Shown here one piece after another: positions 51,817-60,527 of a stretch of 64,000 nt of DNA (within the stretch, counting starts at the first letter, position 1; the number at the start of each line of letters is the position of its first letter). The translations under genes were made by a program, and so were the position numbers. The DNA is from JAJDUF01 sp965214295 (GTDB taxonomy: Bacteria > Chloroflexota > UBA11872 > UBA12225 > JAJDUF01), in the NCBI GenBank assembly GCA_965214295.1, contig OZ243944.1, positions 806,001-870,000 on the forward strand. The letters are read 5' to 3'. The notes beneath the pieces were generated by a model. The model made no database searches. It worked only from the letters and a program-made list of their open reading frames with translations, and was not told the origin of the DNA.

Positions 51817-52203
51817 ATGGCCCTCACACGTGATTTCAAGGAATCCATCCAAGCTCGCGTCCAGCGTGACCCCGACTTCCGAGCGCACCTGCTGCAAGAA
51901 GGCATGGAGTGCCTGCTTGCCGGTGACCTGGCTACCGGCAAGGCCGTGCTGCGGGACTACATCAACGCCGCTATCGGGTTTAGCGAGTTGGGTAGCCTGA
52001 CCGATAAATCACCCAAGAGCCTCATGCGTATGTTCGGTCCTCACGGCAACCCCCAAGCCGGCAACCTGTTCGAGGTCATCAACCGTATCCGGCAGCACGA
52101 AGGGGTGCAGTTTGAGGTGCGGGCAATCAAGTCCGGCTCACAGCGGCCACGCCCCGAACCGGCCAACGCGGCACCCGCAACCCGGACCGCCAGCCCCACT
52201 TAA
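51817..52203 (+). CDS. HigA-like antitoxin (HI1420-type HTH)
   Basis: A 128-residue protein. It has LLAGDLATGKAVLRDYINAAIGF, LGSLTDKSPKSLMRMFGPHG and NPQAGNLFEVINRIRQHEG, the helix-turn-helix region of antitoxins found after DUF891 toxins. AGGAG lies 10 bases before the ATG. The C-terminal 25 residues are Pro/Ala-rich and probably disordered. Both partners look intact, unlike the locus at 25.6 kb. Confidence 0.8.
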   Translation: MALTRDFKESIQARVQRDPDFRAHLLQEGMECLLAGDLATGKAVLRDYINAAIGFSELGSLTDKSPKSLMRMFGPHGNPQAGNLFEVINRIRQHEGVQFEVRAIKSGSQRPRPEPANAAPATRTASPT

Positions 52204-52343
52204 AGGCCGAGGCGGTCGTAGTATCCGTCGGCCCTCAGCCTGAAACGATGGCTGGAGTCGACCACGGGCCGAAAGCTGACAGCTGATCACGGTCCGCCCC
52301 CTACACGGTGCTCTCTGTGGGTAAAAAGAGCGAGCCGTCGCGC

Positions 52344-53171
52344 CTAGACCCGCTCGATGGCCGAGGCCGGGAGCCACGTCTCCCGGTCGTCGCGCAGGCG
52401 CACCAAATACCAACCGGGGCGCTCCTCGACGATAGAAAGCTCCACGCCGGCGTGCAGGGGTGCGCGGAAGCTCGGCTCATAGCCCACCGGGTCCGGCCCC
52501 TTGCGACCCACCACCTGCTCGGCCACGATGACCCCCTCGTTCGCACGTCGGCTCCCCACCTCGTCTACGACCAGCGATCCTCAGCACAGCGCAGCGACCA
52601 CGGCGAGCATCGCCACGGGCAGACGTAGCGAGAACCGCGCTAGGTTGAAGAGCTTCAGCGCGGCCAGTAGCCAGATCAGATCGAACGCCAGCACCAAGAC
52701 GGCCAGCCGGGGCAGCACGGGCAAGCCGGTGTGCCAAGCCAGGACCGTGTCCAGCACCCGGCGCTGGGGCGGCACGGGGATGCTGTCGCGCACCTGACTG
52801 CGTGCAAAGGTGAGGTTGCCTTGCAGGTTTCGGTCCTCCGGCGTCAGGCGCTCGGCGCGACGGTAGTTCAGAATAGCTCTCCCCACGTCGCCCTTGAGCA
52901 GGTAGGTGTTCGCCAGATTGTAGAAGAGCTTGCTATTGCGGACATTGCCCGCGCTGATGATCTTCTCGAACCGGACAATACTCTCCTGATAGAGCAGCTT
53001 GGCGGCTGCCGGGTCCTCCGGCGCCACCCGCGTCGCTTGCCGGAACTTCTCGCTCGCCTGCTCCAACAGACCTCGCAGCGCCTCGGTCCCCAGCGTCGGC
53101 TCGGCAGCGAGGCCGGTGGCCGGCAGCAGCACGATCACAACCGCGATGAGCACTACCTTTAGCCGCTGCAT
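52344..53171 (-). pseudogene. batE: batE-like TPR/SH3 protein, interrupted by an in-frame TGA
   Basis: A 276-codon frame with a TGA at codon 197 (52581-52583). Before it come a signal sequence (VVLIAVVIVLLPATGLAA), TPR-like helices (LFYNLANTYLLKGDVGRAIL, NYRRAERLTPEDRN) and two hydrophobic segments. After it, in frame, comes GSLVVDEVGSRRANEGVIVA and an SH3-like domain (ERPGWYLVRLRDDRETWLP). That is the complete BatE layout. TGA replaces one residue at the end of the second membrane segment; TGG (Trp) would be a one-base change. It closes the bat operon. Confidence 0.8.
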
Positions 53172-53205
53172 GGTTCGTACTCCCCCCGCGTGGCCAGTGA
53201 CCGGT

Positions 53206-55176
53206 TCACCGCCCCCTCGCCCCTAGCCACCGGTCAATGGCGCCGAGGAGCCGCTCCGCCTCGTCGCACAGTTCCCCGGCAGCGCCCGGTCCGAGGCCGG
53301 CAAACCGCGCCGCGTCGCACCGCTCCAGCAGCTCCCGCACCGCCGCAGCCTGTGGCACGCCCCGCGCCCGCAGCAGGCGCTCGGCCTCTGCCGGAGTCAA
53401 CCCAGCGACCGGAACGTCGAACGTCGCTGCCAGGTAGCTATGGACAGCTCGGATCGTGCGGGTAGCCTCCGTGGATGACACCGCCAGGTCTGCGCCACCA
53501 TATCCTGTCGGAGGCATTGAATTGTGCAGACCTGGTGCGTCAGACTCATCGCTGCGCGTGGCGCGTAGCTCGCGCCGGGCCTCGCGTAGCGCCCGGCGCC
53601 GCCGCCGGTCGGCGGTGTCGGCGCCCGACCGCTGGCGCACGACGTGTGCGGCAGCGAGGCTGAAGTAGATCGCCATTGGGCCCAGCAGCGCAGCCAGCCA
53701 CGCCGGATGGCGCAGCCGGTCCAGCAGCCCGCCCCCCTGATCCGTCAACACCCCGGCATCCTCGTAGTTGTGGGCAATTCCCTCTACCCGCGTCTCCACC
53801 TCGGTAGCCGCGGGCGCATCACCGCTCCCACCAACGGCGTCCGCTGCGGTGACTTCGCGCGTCGCACGCACGACCAGTGGGATGGACGCGCTCCGCACCG
53901 TCCGGTACACGCCTTGGTCCACGTCAAAGAGAGCTAACTCGAGCGGCGGGATTGCCGTTACTCGGTCGTCGAGGGCACGCACGGTCTGCGTGAACACGGC
54001 GCTACCGTCCTGCACCACCGGCGCCGCCGGCTCATCCGACACCTTGAAGTTCTCGACGAGACTACGCTGCGTGTGCAAGGCCGGCGCGGGGATAGTGCCG
54101 AGCGGCTCCGGGCCGCGAATGCGGATGGTGAGCGTAATCGGATCGCCGACGTTGACCTCGGTCGGCGCCGCCGCCGTCTCGATGCTATAAGCGCCGACCA
54201 GTCCCGTAAAGCTGGGCGGGCGCGGCTCCGGCAGGGGTAGAACCTCCAGGTTCAGCTCGTTGGAGGGGACAACTAGCTTGCGCGTCACCTCGCGGCTGAA
54301 CGGTGAGTTCCGGAAAAACGAGCTTCCCGAAAAGAAATCGTCGAAGAGGCTGCGGCTCGGTGTGCGGCCCGTCACGACGTTCAGCTCCACGGCCGCCGGT
54401 CCGATCCGAAACTGCCCCGTCTCCTGCGGGATCAGGACCTTCTCCAGCGTCAGCGTCGTGAATTGCTCCCCGTTCAGCGTGCTCTCCCCTCTACGCGCTA
54501 GGACCTCGCTCCCAAGGAAATCCACCGCCAGATACTCCCCACTGAGCAAGCCTTGCCGTGCATCGGCCGGTGCCGCCGGGTCGCCGGCCGCGAACGCGCC
54601 GGCCAGCGGCATGGATAGCGCAAACCCGCGCACGTTCTGCCGCAGGTACCAGGTCAGCTGGAGCTTCACCGGCTCGCCGACATACACCTGCTCCTTCTCC
54701 AACGCCAGCCTCAGCTTGAAGTCTTGATGCTCGGTCGGCTGGACAACGGTAATGGCCATGGGCTGCGTCCGGTACGTCCGGCCGTCTATCGTCAATGTCG
54801 CCGCGGGAATGGTGTGCTGGCCGGGCGAGAGCGCCGTCATCCGGTATTGGAAGTAATACTGCTCGGTGACAGTCTCGGTCGTGCGACCGTTGATGACGGA
54901 AATTGAGCGCGACGACACATCCCGGCCACCCTCATACCCCACCTCGAAGGCGTCGAGCGCCGGGAGTTGCGGCTCGACTTGCGGTGTCGCTCCCTCGACA
55001 ATCACCCGATAGACAAAGCTCTCACCGGCATAGACCCGGTCGGTTTCGACCACCGCCCGCACGCTGATCGGCTCCGCGCCGGACGCCGGGACGGTCAGCG
55101 CCAGCACGAGCAGCACGGTGGCCACGGCCGCTACGGTGGCTACGATGGCCGTGAGTCGTCGCATTGGTCCGCTCAC
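53206..55176 (-). CDS. batD: BatD oxygen-tolerance protein
   Basis: A 656-residue secreted and membrane-anchored protein. It has a signal sequence, beta-rich repeats (VYAGESFVYRVIVEGA, EQYYFQYRMTALSPGQHTI, KEQVYVGEPVKLQLTWYLR), and a membrane segment near 530-545. BatD is part of the Bat (Bacteroides aerotolerance) system. Residues about 544-566 (SDAPGLHNSMPPTGYGGADL) lie between the membrane segment and the C-terminal helical domain and are encoded by a coding palindromic element. A GTG start overlaps the batC stop (GTGA). Confidence 0.88.
   Translation of the reverse strand: MSGPMRRLTAIVATVAAVATVLLVLALTVPASGAEPISVRAVVETDRVYAGESFVYRVIVEGATPQVEPQLPALDAFEVGYEGGRDVSSRSISVINGRTTETVTEQYYFQYRMTALSPGQHTIPAATLTIDGRTYRTQPMAITVVQPTEHQDFKLRLALEKEQVYVGEPVKLQLTWYLRQNVRGFALSMPLAGAFAAGDPAAPADARQGLLSGEYLAVDFLGSEVLARRGESTLNGEQFTTLTLEKVLIPQETGQFRIGPAAVELNVVTGRTPSRSLFDDFFSGSSFFRNSPFSREVTRKLVVPSNELNLEVLPLPEPRPPSFTGLVGAYSIETAAAPTEVNVGDPITLTIRIRGPEPLGTIPAPALHTQRSLVENFKVSDEPAAPVVQDGSAVFTQTVRALDDRVTAIPPLELALFDVDQGVYRTVRSASIPLVVRATREVTAADAVGGSGDAPAATEVETRVEGIAHNYEDAGVLTDQGGGLLDRLRHPAWLAALLGPMAIYFSLAAAHVVRQRSGADTADRRRRRALREARRELRATRSDESDAPGLHNSMPPTGYGGADLAVSSTEATRTIRAVHSYLAATFDVPVAGLTPAEAERLLRARGVPQAAAVRELLERCDAARFAGLGPGAAGELCDEAERLLGAIDRWLGARGR
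53477..53541. repeat. Coding palindromic element, copy 9 (in batD)
   Basis: Arms GACACCGCCAGGTCTGCGCC and TTGTGCAGACCTGGTGCGTC around a longer centre (ACCATATCCTGTCGGAGGCA). At 65 bp it is the longest copy. It is in frame in batD. Confidence 0.85.
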
Positions 55177-56393
55177 CAGTTCTTCTCCACCGGCGACGTG
55201 CGCGGCAGTATTCCCCGTTGCAGCTGCTCGCGCGCCGCCCGGTCCCGCCGTTCTTTATCCAAGATTTGCGCTGCCGTCGCATCCTGCGGAGTGGGCGCCG
55301 GTTGCTCCTGCTGCCCAAGAGCCGGCTGTTCACCGGCCCCCGCCCCCTCGGGCTGCGCCGCAGGAGTAGGACTTTGCCGACCTGACGCATCAGGCGTGTC
55401 CTCCTGCCCCTGTGACTGCTCCTGCGGAGCGCCGGCTGTTCCCGCGTCGTTGGGATCACGCAGCGCCTGCATCGCGGCTGCGATGTCCTCGGCCGCGGCG
55501 CGCTGGTGGGCGGCGGCTGAACGCGGCTCCTGGCCTTCCAGCCGCTCCTCGGCACGCTCTTGCTGGCTCTGCGCGTCTTGCAGCTTTTGCAAGGCTTCCT
55601 GGCGGCGCTCGTCGCCGGCATCCGGCGTTGCGGACGGTGACGGCGTTCCCGACGGTTGCGCCGACCCCGCCTGCTCTTGGAGCTGCTCTGCCGCGGCGGC
55701 AGTTTCCTCGCTAATCCGTTGCTGCTCTTGCCGGAGCTGCTGCAGTGCCTCCGCCGCGTCCGGCGGCGGCTCGTTTGCCAACTGCGTCGACCTGGCCGCG
55801 GCGTCTTCCTGTCGCTGCTGCAAGTTCCTGAGCTGCTCGGCTACCTCGTTCTGCGCTTGCTGCGCCTGCTGCTGGTCCTGCAGTTGATCGAGGATGTCCT
55901 TGATGGCGAGCCGGACCACCTCGATGTTGCGGGCGGCCTCTTGGTCATGCGGAGTAAGCTCGAGTGCCCCCTGGTAAAACGCCACGCTTGCTTGGAGCGC
56001 GGAGAGTGCCTGCTGCACGTCACTCTCGCGCTGCGCCATGCCTTGCCGGAACTTACTGTTGCCGAGGTTGTACCGGGCCGCGGCCACAAGCTCCAAGTCC
56101 CGCGCCGTCCGATCCACCTGCCGGAAGCGTTGCTCCGCCTCGCCGTAGTCGCCCAAGGCATACTGAGCGACGCCCTGGTTGTAGGCCACCTCCGGCGAAT
56201 CCGGGAGCTGGGCCGCTGCCGCGGTATAGGCCTCCAGCGCCGCCGCGTAGTCCTGCCGGTCGAAGAGCGCATTGCCCCGGCCGACCTCATCCCCCGGCCC
56301 GGCCGCGGGCCGGCCTGGGGGAGCGCACGCACTCAACGCGGCCCCCCACAGCACAATGAGGAGGACAATGGCGCTAGGTCGTCTTGCGTTCAC
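55173..56393 (-). CDS. batC: BatC-like TPR lipoprotein
   Basis: A 406-residue protein with a lipobox (WGAALSAC), TPR units (GNALFDRQDYAAALEAYTAA, VAYNQGVAQYALGDYGEAEQ) and a long Gln/Ala/Glu-rich helical region with low complexity. The C-terminus SPVEKNW matches the PVEKDW end of BatC. It has long acidic/Gln stretches that are likely coiled coil. It overlaps batB by 20 bases and batD by 4. Confidence 0.85.
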   Translation of the reverse strand: MNARRPSAIVLLIVLWGAALSACAPPGRPAAGPGDEVGRGNALFDRQDYAAALEAYTAAAAQLPDSPEVAYNQGVAQYALGDYGEAEQRFRQVDRTARDLELVAAARYNLGNSKFRQGMAQRESDVQQALSALQASVAFYQGALELTPHDQEAARNIEVVRLAIKDILDQLQDQQQAQQAQNEVAEQLRNLQQRQEDAAARSTQLANEPPPDAAEALQQLRQEQQRISEETAAAAEQLQEQAGSAQPSGTPSPSATPDAGDERRQEALQKLQDAQSQQERAEERLEGQEPRSAAAHQRAAAEDIAAAMQALRDPNDAGTAGAPQEQSQGQEDTPDASGRQSPTPAAQPEGAGAGEQPALGQQEQPAPTPQDATAAQILDKERRDRAAREQLQRGILPRTSPVEKNW

Positions 56394-57378
56394 GGATGAA
56401 TGCCTCCCCTACTAGGAGCGCCAGGGCCAGCAACAGGAAAATTTGGTATCGCTCGTCATAGCGAATTACCGATTGCGACTGAGCTTCGCGCCGCGCCGCT
56501 GCTTTGACAAACTGCTCGTACACCTGGTCCAGGTTGATATTGCCGGTGGCGACGTTGAGGTACTTGCCATCGTGCGACGCAAGAGCGGTCTTGCGTAGCG
56601 TCTCGCCGTCCAGCTTGCTCCGCACCTCCTCGCCCTTGTAGGTCAGGAAGGTGCGTTGGCCGGCCTCGTCGGTGATGGGAATCCGTCTGCCGTCGCCCTC
56701 GTCACCGAGGCCGATAGCGATGATGCGGACCCCCGCCGCGCTGGCCTGTTCGGCAGCCTGGATGGGGAAGCTCTCGTGATCTTCTCCGTCGGTGATGAGG
56801 ATGATGTCCTTGAACCCGCGCTCGCTGTCGTCGAACACCTCGTTTAGGGCCACGCGAATGGCATCGCCTATGAGCGTGCCGCCGCGAGAGACACTCTCCG
56901 GTGCAAGGTCTCGGAGCGCCAGGCGCATGAAGCTGTAGTCCAACGTGAGCGGGCTTTTCACGACGGCCGTGCCGGCAAACGCCACCAGCCCTACGCGGTC
57001 CCCTTCCAAGGTGTCCAGCACGTCCGCAATGGCCAGCTTGGCCCGCTCCAAGCGGTTGGGAGCGAGGTCCTCGGCCAGCATGCTGCGCGACACGTCCACG
57101 ACGAACACAACGTCACGTCCCAAGCGTTGCAGCTGCTCCGGCTGGGGATTCCACCGCGGCCGCGCCAGAGCGACGGCAATCAACCCCAGCGCCAGCAGAA
57201 CCAGCGCCGCCTTGACGATCTGGCGCGGCCGGCTGACCGAAACGTTCACCACGGGGAGCAGCCCCGGCTCCCGGATGAACGTCCGCAGCGCCACGCTCTT
57301 GCGGTGGAAAGCGTAGGCATAGAGCGCCGCCAGCGCCGGGAGCAGCCATAAAGCGTGCAGCCATTCGGAGTTGTGCAT
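56374..57378 (-). CDS. batB: BatB von Willebrand factor A protein
   Basis: A 334-residue protein with N-terminal and C-terminal membrane segments and a VWA domain between. The metal-ion site is FVVDVSRSMLAEDLAPNRL (DxSxS), with the Thr in RGGTLIGDAI and the Asp in LITDGEDHESF. The ATG overlaps the batA stop (TGATG). The VWA domain is predicted outside the cytoplasm. BatA and BatB form the core complex. Confidence 0.9.
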   Translation of the reverse strand: MHNSEWLHALWLLPALAALYAYAFHRKSVALRTFIREPGLLPVVNVSVSRPRQIVKAALVLLALGLIAVALARPRWNPQPEQLQRLGRDVVFVVDVSRSMLAEDLAPNRLERAKLAIADVLDTLEGDRVGLVAFAGTAVVKSPLTLDYSFMRLALRDLAPESVSRGGTLIGDAIRVALNEVFDDSERGFKDIILITDGEDHESFPIQAAEQASAAGVRIIAIGLGDEGDGRRIPITDEAGQRTFLTYKGEEVRSKLDGETLRKTALASHDGKYLNVATGNINLDQVYEQFVKAAARREAQSQSVIRYDERYQIFLLLALALLVGEAFIRERKTT

Positions 57379-58436
57379 CAGGGCGCTCTCCGTAGCCACG
57401 TGTTGCTCAGGACGATCTCGGATAGCAGCAAGAGGCCCGCCACCAGCGCGTAGGGTAGGAACGCTTCATCGTGCCGGGAAAACTCCAGCGTCTCGATCTC
57501 CGTCTTCTCCAGACGGTCAATCTCCCGATAGACATTCCGCAGCGCGTCGCCGTCGGCCGCCACGAAGTACCGACCACCGGAAACCTCGGCGACGGTCCGC
57601 AAGGTCGCCTCGTCCATTCCGCCGGTCGGTACCCGCACGGTGCCCAACGGAGTCTGCACGGTGATGAACTCCTCGCCGCCCCCGATCCCGATGGCATAAA
57701 TCTTGATTCCCCAGTCGCGGGCCAGTGCGGCGGCCTGGCCGGGCGTCAGGTCACCGGCGTTGTTGCGCCCGTCGGTGAGCAGGATGATTGCTTTGCTCTT
57801 GATCTTGAAGGCATCGGCGTTGCCGCTTTCCGTCCAGCGAGCGAGGTCTTCCTCGGCCCGTTTGAGACGCGCGGCAGCGAGTGCCAAAGCATCACCGATG
57901 GCCGTCCCGTCTTCCGCCTCGAATTGGACGATCTTGGTGCCGCGCACAAACTGCACCAGGGCATCGTGCGCCCGCACCAGCGGCGCGGCCGTGTCGGCAA
58001 ACCGGGCAAAGGCGATCATGCCGACGAGGTCATGCGGCCGGCCGGGGAGATCGTCACCGTTGCCCACGACGAACTCGGTAAACACCCGCTTGACCACCTC
58101 CAGCCGGTTCAGGCGCTCACCCTCGAAATCCATCTCCGCCCGCATGCTGCTGGAGCGATCCACGACCATCTCCAGGGCTACGCCCTCCGTGGACACCCGT
58201 GCCTCGGATCGGCTCGTCTGCGGCCGGGCGATGGCGACGACGAGCAAGGCGAGCGCAGCCAAACGCAAGATCAGCAGCAGCGGTCTAGCCCGCAGACGCA
58301 CACTGCGCCGCAGGCTGCCGACGTGCCGGAGCGACGAAAACCGCACGGTAGCTGTGCGCCCACGCCGCAGATAGAACCACGCCACCAGCGGCAGCAGCGT
58401 AAGCAGCAGAAACGCTTGGGGCGCTGCAAAACGCAC
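57378..58436 (-). CDS. batA: BatA von Willebrand factor A protein
   Basis: A 352-residue VWA protein. It has two N-terminal membrane segments (FLLLTLLPLVAWFYL and LLLILRLAALALLVVAIARP), a MIDAS motif MVVDRSSSMRAEMDF, LLTDGRNNAGDLTP, and a C-terminal membrane segment. The GTG at 58436 is favoured because GGAGG is 7 bases upstream. It starts 15 bases after the preceding lipoprotein gene. Confidence 0.9.
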   Translation of the reverse strand: MRFAAPQAFLLLTLLPLVAWFYLRRGRTATVRFSSLRHVGSLRRSVRLRARPLLLILRLAALALLVVAIARPQTSRSEARVSTEGVALEMVVDRSSSMRAEMDFEGERLNRLEVVKRVFTEFVVGNGDDLPGRPHDLVGMIAFARFADTAAPLVRAHDALVQFVRGTKIVQFEAEDGTAIGDALALAAARLKRAEEDLARWTESGNADAFKIKSKAIILLTDGRNNAGDLTPGQAAALARDWGIKIYAIGIGGGEEFITVQTPLGTVRVPTGGMDEATLRTVAEVSGGRYFVAADGDALRNVYREIDRLEKTEIETLEFSRHDEAFLPYALVAGLLLLSEIVLSNTWLRRAP

Positions 58437-58451
58437 AATCACGCCTCCAAT

Positions 58452-59564
58452 TCAGGCCGCAGCCTCGACCACGACCTGTCGTTCCTCGGTCCTGGTCTGC
58501 TCGATGAATGTCCGGGCCGTGTCGAACGTCCGTTGGACCTCCGCTGTCGTCGGGGTAAGCTCGGCGAACTTCACCTGATCGCAGTGCGCGAGAAAGTTGC
58601 CGAGCGTGTCCGCCTGAGCCGTCGTGAACACGGCCGACCGCCGGGCCTCGCGCAGAAACTCCTCCGTCGTCCGTTCGGGCGCGTGGAGCGCGAACCGATC
58701 CTCGATGTATTGGCGCAGAATCTGCGACACCTCCCGGTAAAACGCCTTCACTTCTCCCCGTTCGACGAGGTTCCGCTCCGCCAGCCGCTCTAGCTTGGCG
58801 GACGCCAGCTCGTCCGCCGTGTAGTGCAGCGCCGCCGCCGGCCGTTGCCGGCGCCGCCGGACATAGAGCACTCCCAAAGCGCCCAGCGCGAGCACGGCGC
58901 CGCCGGCGATCCACAACCACGTGCGCGAGGAGGACGGCAACGCGACGACCGACTTGATCGGTCCCACGGTCAATGCGCTGCGTTGGTCGTCGAGCAGCGA
59001 GGTCACCTCTACCGGGATACGCTCGGTGGTGAGCGTGAAAGAGTCCGGCGCTGTGCCGTCGCCGCGGCCGGCGTGGGCACGGACGCTGAAGGTCAACGGC
59101 GGAATCTCATAGCTTCCCGACAGGAACGGGTGTAGCTCGTACTCCCGCGTCGTGACGTGCCGGCCCTGATCGTCGAGCGATACCGGCGCCGACGTCTGGT
59201 CGCCGATGGACCAGCCGCCAAGCTGCTGACCGAGCTGCGGCTCAACCAGCGTATAGCCCTCCTGCAGCACGGTCACAACCACGAGACGCAGGTGCTCGGC
59301 GATAGTGATGGTGTCCTTGTCGAGACGAACCCGGACCGTGAGCGGCCCACGCTCGAACGGGCGGTCCACGGCAAACGCCGGCGTCTCCGCCGCACTCATC
59401 TCACCGACCTCGCACCCGACAGGGAGCAGGGCAAGCACGATGAGTACCCCCACCACCACCGGCGCAGGTACGGGCCATGTCGTAGGGGCACAGCATGCGG
59501 CACCCGGGCCCCTGCGGAGCGAGGGGACCATAGGGGTGCCGATGTTGCATCTACCCACAACCAT
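58452..59564 (-). CDS. Bat-operon membrane lipoprotein (DUF4381/BatD-like)
   Basis: A 370-residue protein. The leader ends in a lipobox LLPVGCE. A beta domain (FERGPLTVRVRLDKDTITIA, FLSGSYEIPPLTFSVRAHAG) is followed by a membrane segment (WIAGGAVLALGALGVLYVRR) and a helical tail (FYREVSQILRQYIEDRFALH), as in DUF4381 proteins between DUF58 and batA. The first 30 residues (GTPMVPSLRRGPGAACCAP) come from a GTAGGGGCACAGCATG-type repeat in frame. The ATG at 59564 lies 18 bases after the DUF58 gene. Confidence 0.8.
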   Translation of the reverse strand: MVVGRCNIGTPMVPSLRRGPGAACCAPTTWPVPAPVVVGVLIVLALLPVGCEVGEMSAAETPAFAVDRPFERGPLTVRVRLDKDTITIAEHLRLVVVTVLQEGYTLVEPQLGQQLGGWSIGDQTSAPVSLDDQGRHVTTREYELHPFLSGSYEIPPLTFSVRAHAGRGDGTAPDSFTLTTERIPVEVTSLLDDQRSALTVGPIKSVVALPSSSRTWLWIAGGAVLALGALGVLYVRRRRQRPAAALHYTADELASAKLERLAERNLVERGEVKAFYREVSQILRQYIEDRFALHAPERTTEEFLREARRSAVFTTAQADTLGNFLAHCDQVKFAELTPTTAEVQRTFDTARTFIEQTRTEERQVVVEAAA

Positions 59565-59582
59565 TGTGCCGTTCCGTTCAGC

Positions 59583-60458
59583 CTACCGTCGGCGTTCCCG
59601 TGTGTGGAAAAATCGCACCAGGTCCTGCACATACGAGGTGCCGGTGGAGAGGGCAATAGAGTCGGCCCCGATCCGCCGCAGATCGCTGTGCAGTTGCTGG
59701 GCCTCCCGCTGCGCGCCGGCCCGGTACTCGTCGCGCACCCGTGCGCTGCGCGTATCTATCAGCAGCGTTTCACCTGTCTCCGCGTCCTCTAGCTCGATCA
59801 ACCCGACGTCCGGTAGCTCCCGCTCGCGGTGGTCCTCGATGGTCACGGCGATCAGGTCGTGGCGGCGGCTGACCCGCCGCAGCGGCCGGTGAAAGTCCGA
59901 GGCGATGAAGTCCGACACCAGGAACACCACCGCCCGCCGCTTGAGCACCTTGGCCAGGTAGTCCAGGGCGCCGGGAATATCCGTCTCGGCCGCGCGCGGC
60001 TCGAAGCTGAGGAGCTCGCGGATCACCCGCAGGACGTGGCGGATGCCCTTTTTCGGCGGGATGTATAGCTCGATCCGCGCGGTGAAGATGAGCAGCCCCA
60101 CCCGGTCGTTGCTCTTGGTGGCTGCAAAGGCCAACACCGCGCACACCTCCGCCGCCAGCTCGTTCTTGAGCCGCTCGACCGAGCCGAACCGACCGGAGGA
60201 GCTGAGGTCAACAACTAGCATGACGGTCAGCTCCCGCTCCTCCACGAACTGCTTGACGAACGGAGCGCCGGCGCGAGCCGTCACGTTCCAGTCAATGGTG
60301 CGTACCTCGTCACCGGGCTGGTACTCACGCACCTCGGCGAACTCCATACCGCGGCCCTTGAAGGCACTCTCGTACTCACCGGCAAAGGCCTCATTGACCA
60401 CGCGCCCCGTGAGAATCCGAAGACGATGAACCTGCCGCATCAGCTCGTTAGAGATCAT
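59583..60458 (-). CDS. DUF58-domain protein
   Basis: A 291-residue protein with the DUF58 signature FKGRGMEFAEVREYQPGDEV and RTIDWNVTARAGAPFVKQF, then a degenerate VWA-like fold (VMLVVDLSSSGRFGS, FLVSDFIAS). DUF58 genes follow moxR in bat-type operons; MoxR ATPases are thought to assemble VWA proteins. GGGAG is upstream of the ATG. No membrane segment is seen. Confidence 0.92.
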   Translation of the reverse strand: MISNELMRQVHRLRILTGRVVNEAFAGEYESAFKGRGMEFAEVREYQPGDEVRTIDWNVTARAGAPFVKQFVEERELTVMLVVDLSSSGRFGSVERLKNELAAEVCAVLAFAATKSNDRVGLLIFTARIELYIPPKKGIRHVLRVIRELLSFEPRAAETDIPGALDYLAKVLKRRAVVFLVSDFIASDFHRPLRRVSRRHDLIAVTIEDHRERELPDVGLIELEDAETGETLLIDTRSARVRDEYRAGAQREAQQLHSDLRRIGADSIALSTGTSYVQDLVRFFHTRERRR

Positions 60459-60469
60459 GGAGTCTCCCG

Positions 60470-60522
60470 ATCACCAGATCGGCACCATCGAATGCCAGCG
60501 GTAGCGCAGACCCGGCGCGTCA
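60470..60522. repeat. Degenerate palindromic element between moxR and DUF58 gene
   Basis: ATCACCAGATCGGCACC and GCGCAGACCCGGCGCGTC resemble the two arms of the coding family, with several mismatches. It is the only trace of the family inside the 5' half of the bat operon. Confidence 0.35.
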
Positions 60523-60527
60523 CCGGC

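Noticed and set aside
32655..52583. Genome-wide recoding of TGA as a sense codon
   Set aside because: Many intact genes here end in TGA at the family-typical position (sigma factor, Hsp20, PlsX, MaoC, thiolase, nicotinamidase), so TGA is a normal stop.
55380..55400. CCTGACGCATCAGGCG in batC as a palindrome copy
   Set aside because: Too short, lacks the GCAC/GTGC inner arms and centre; an ordinary short dyad.
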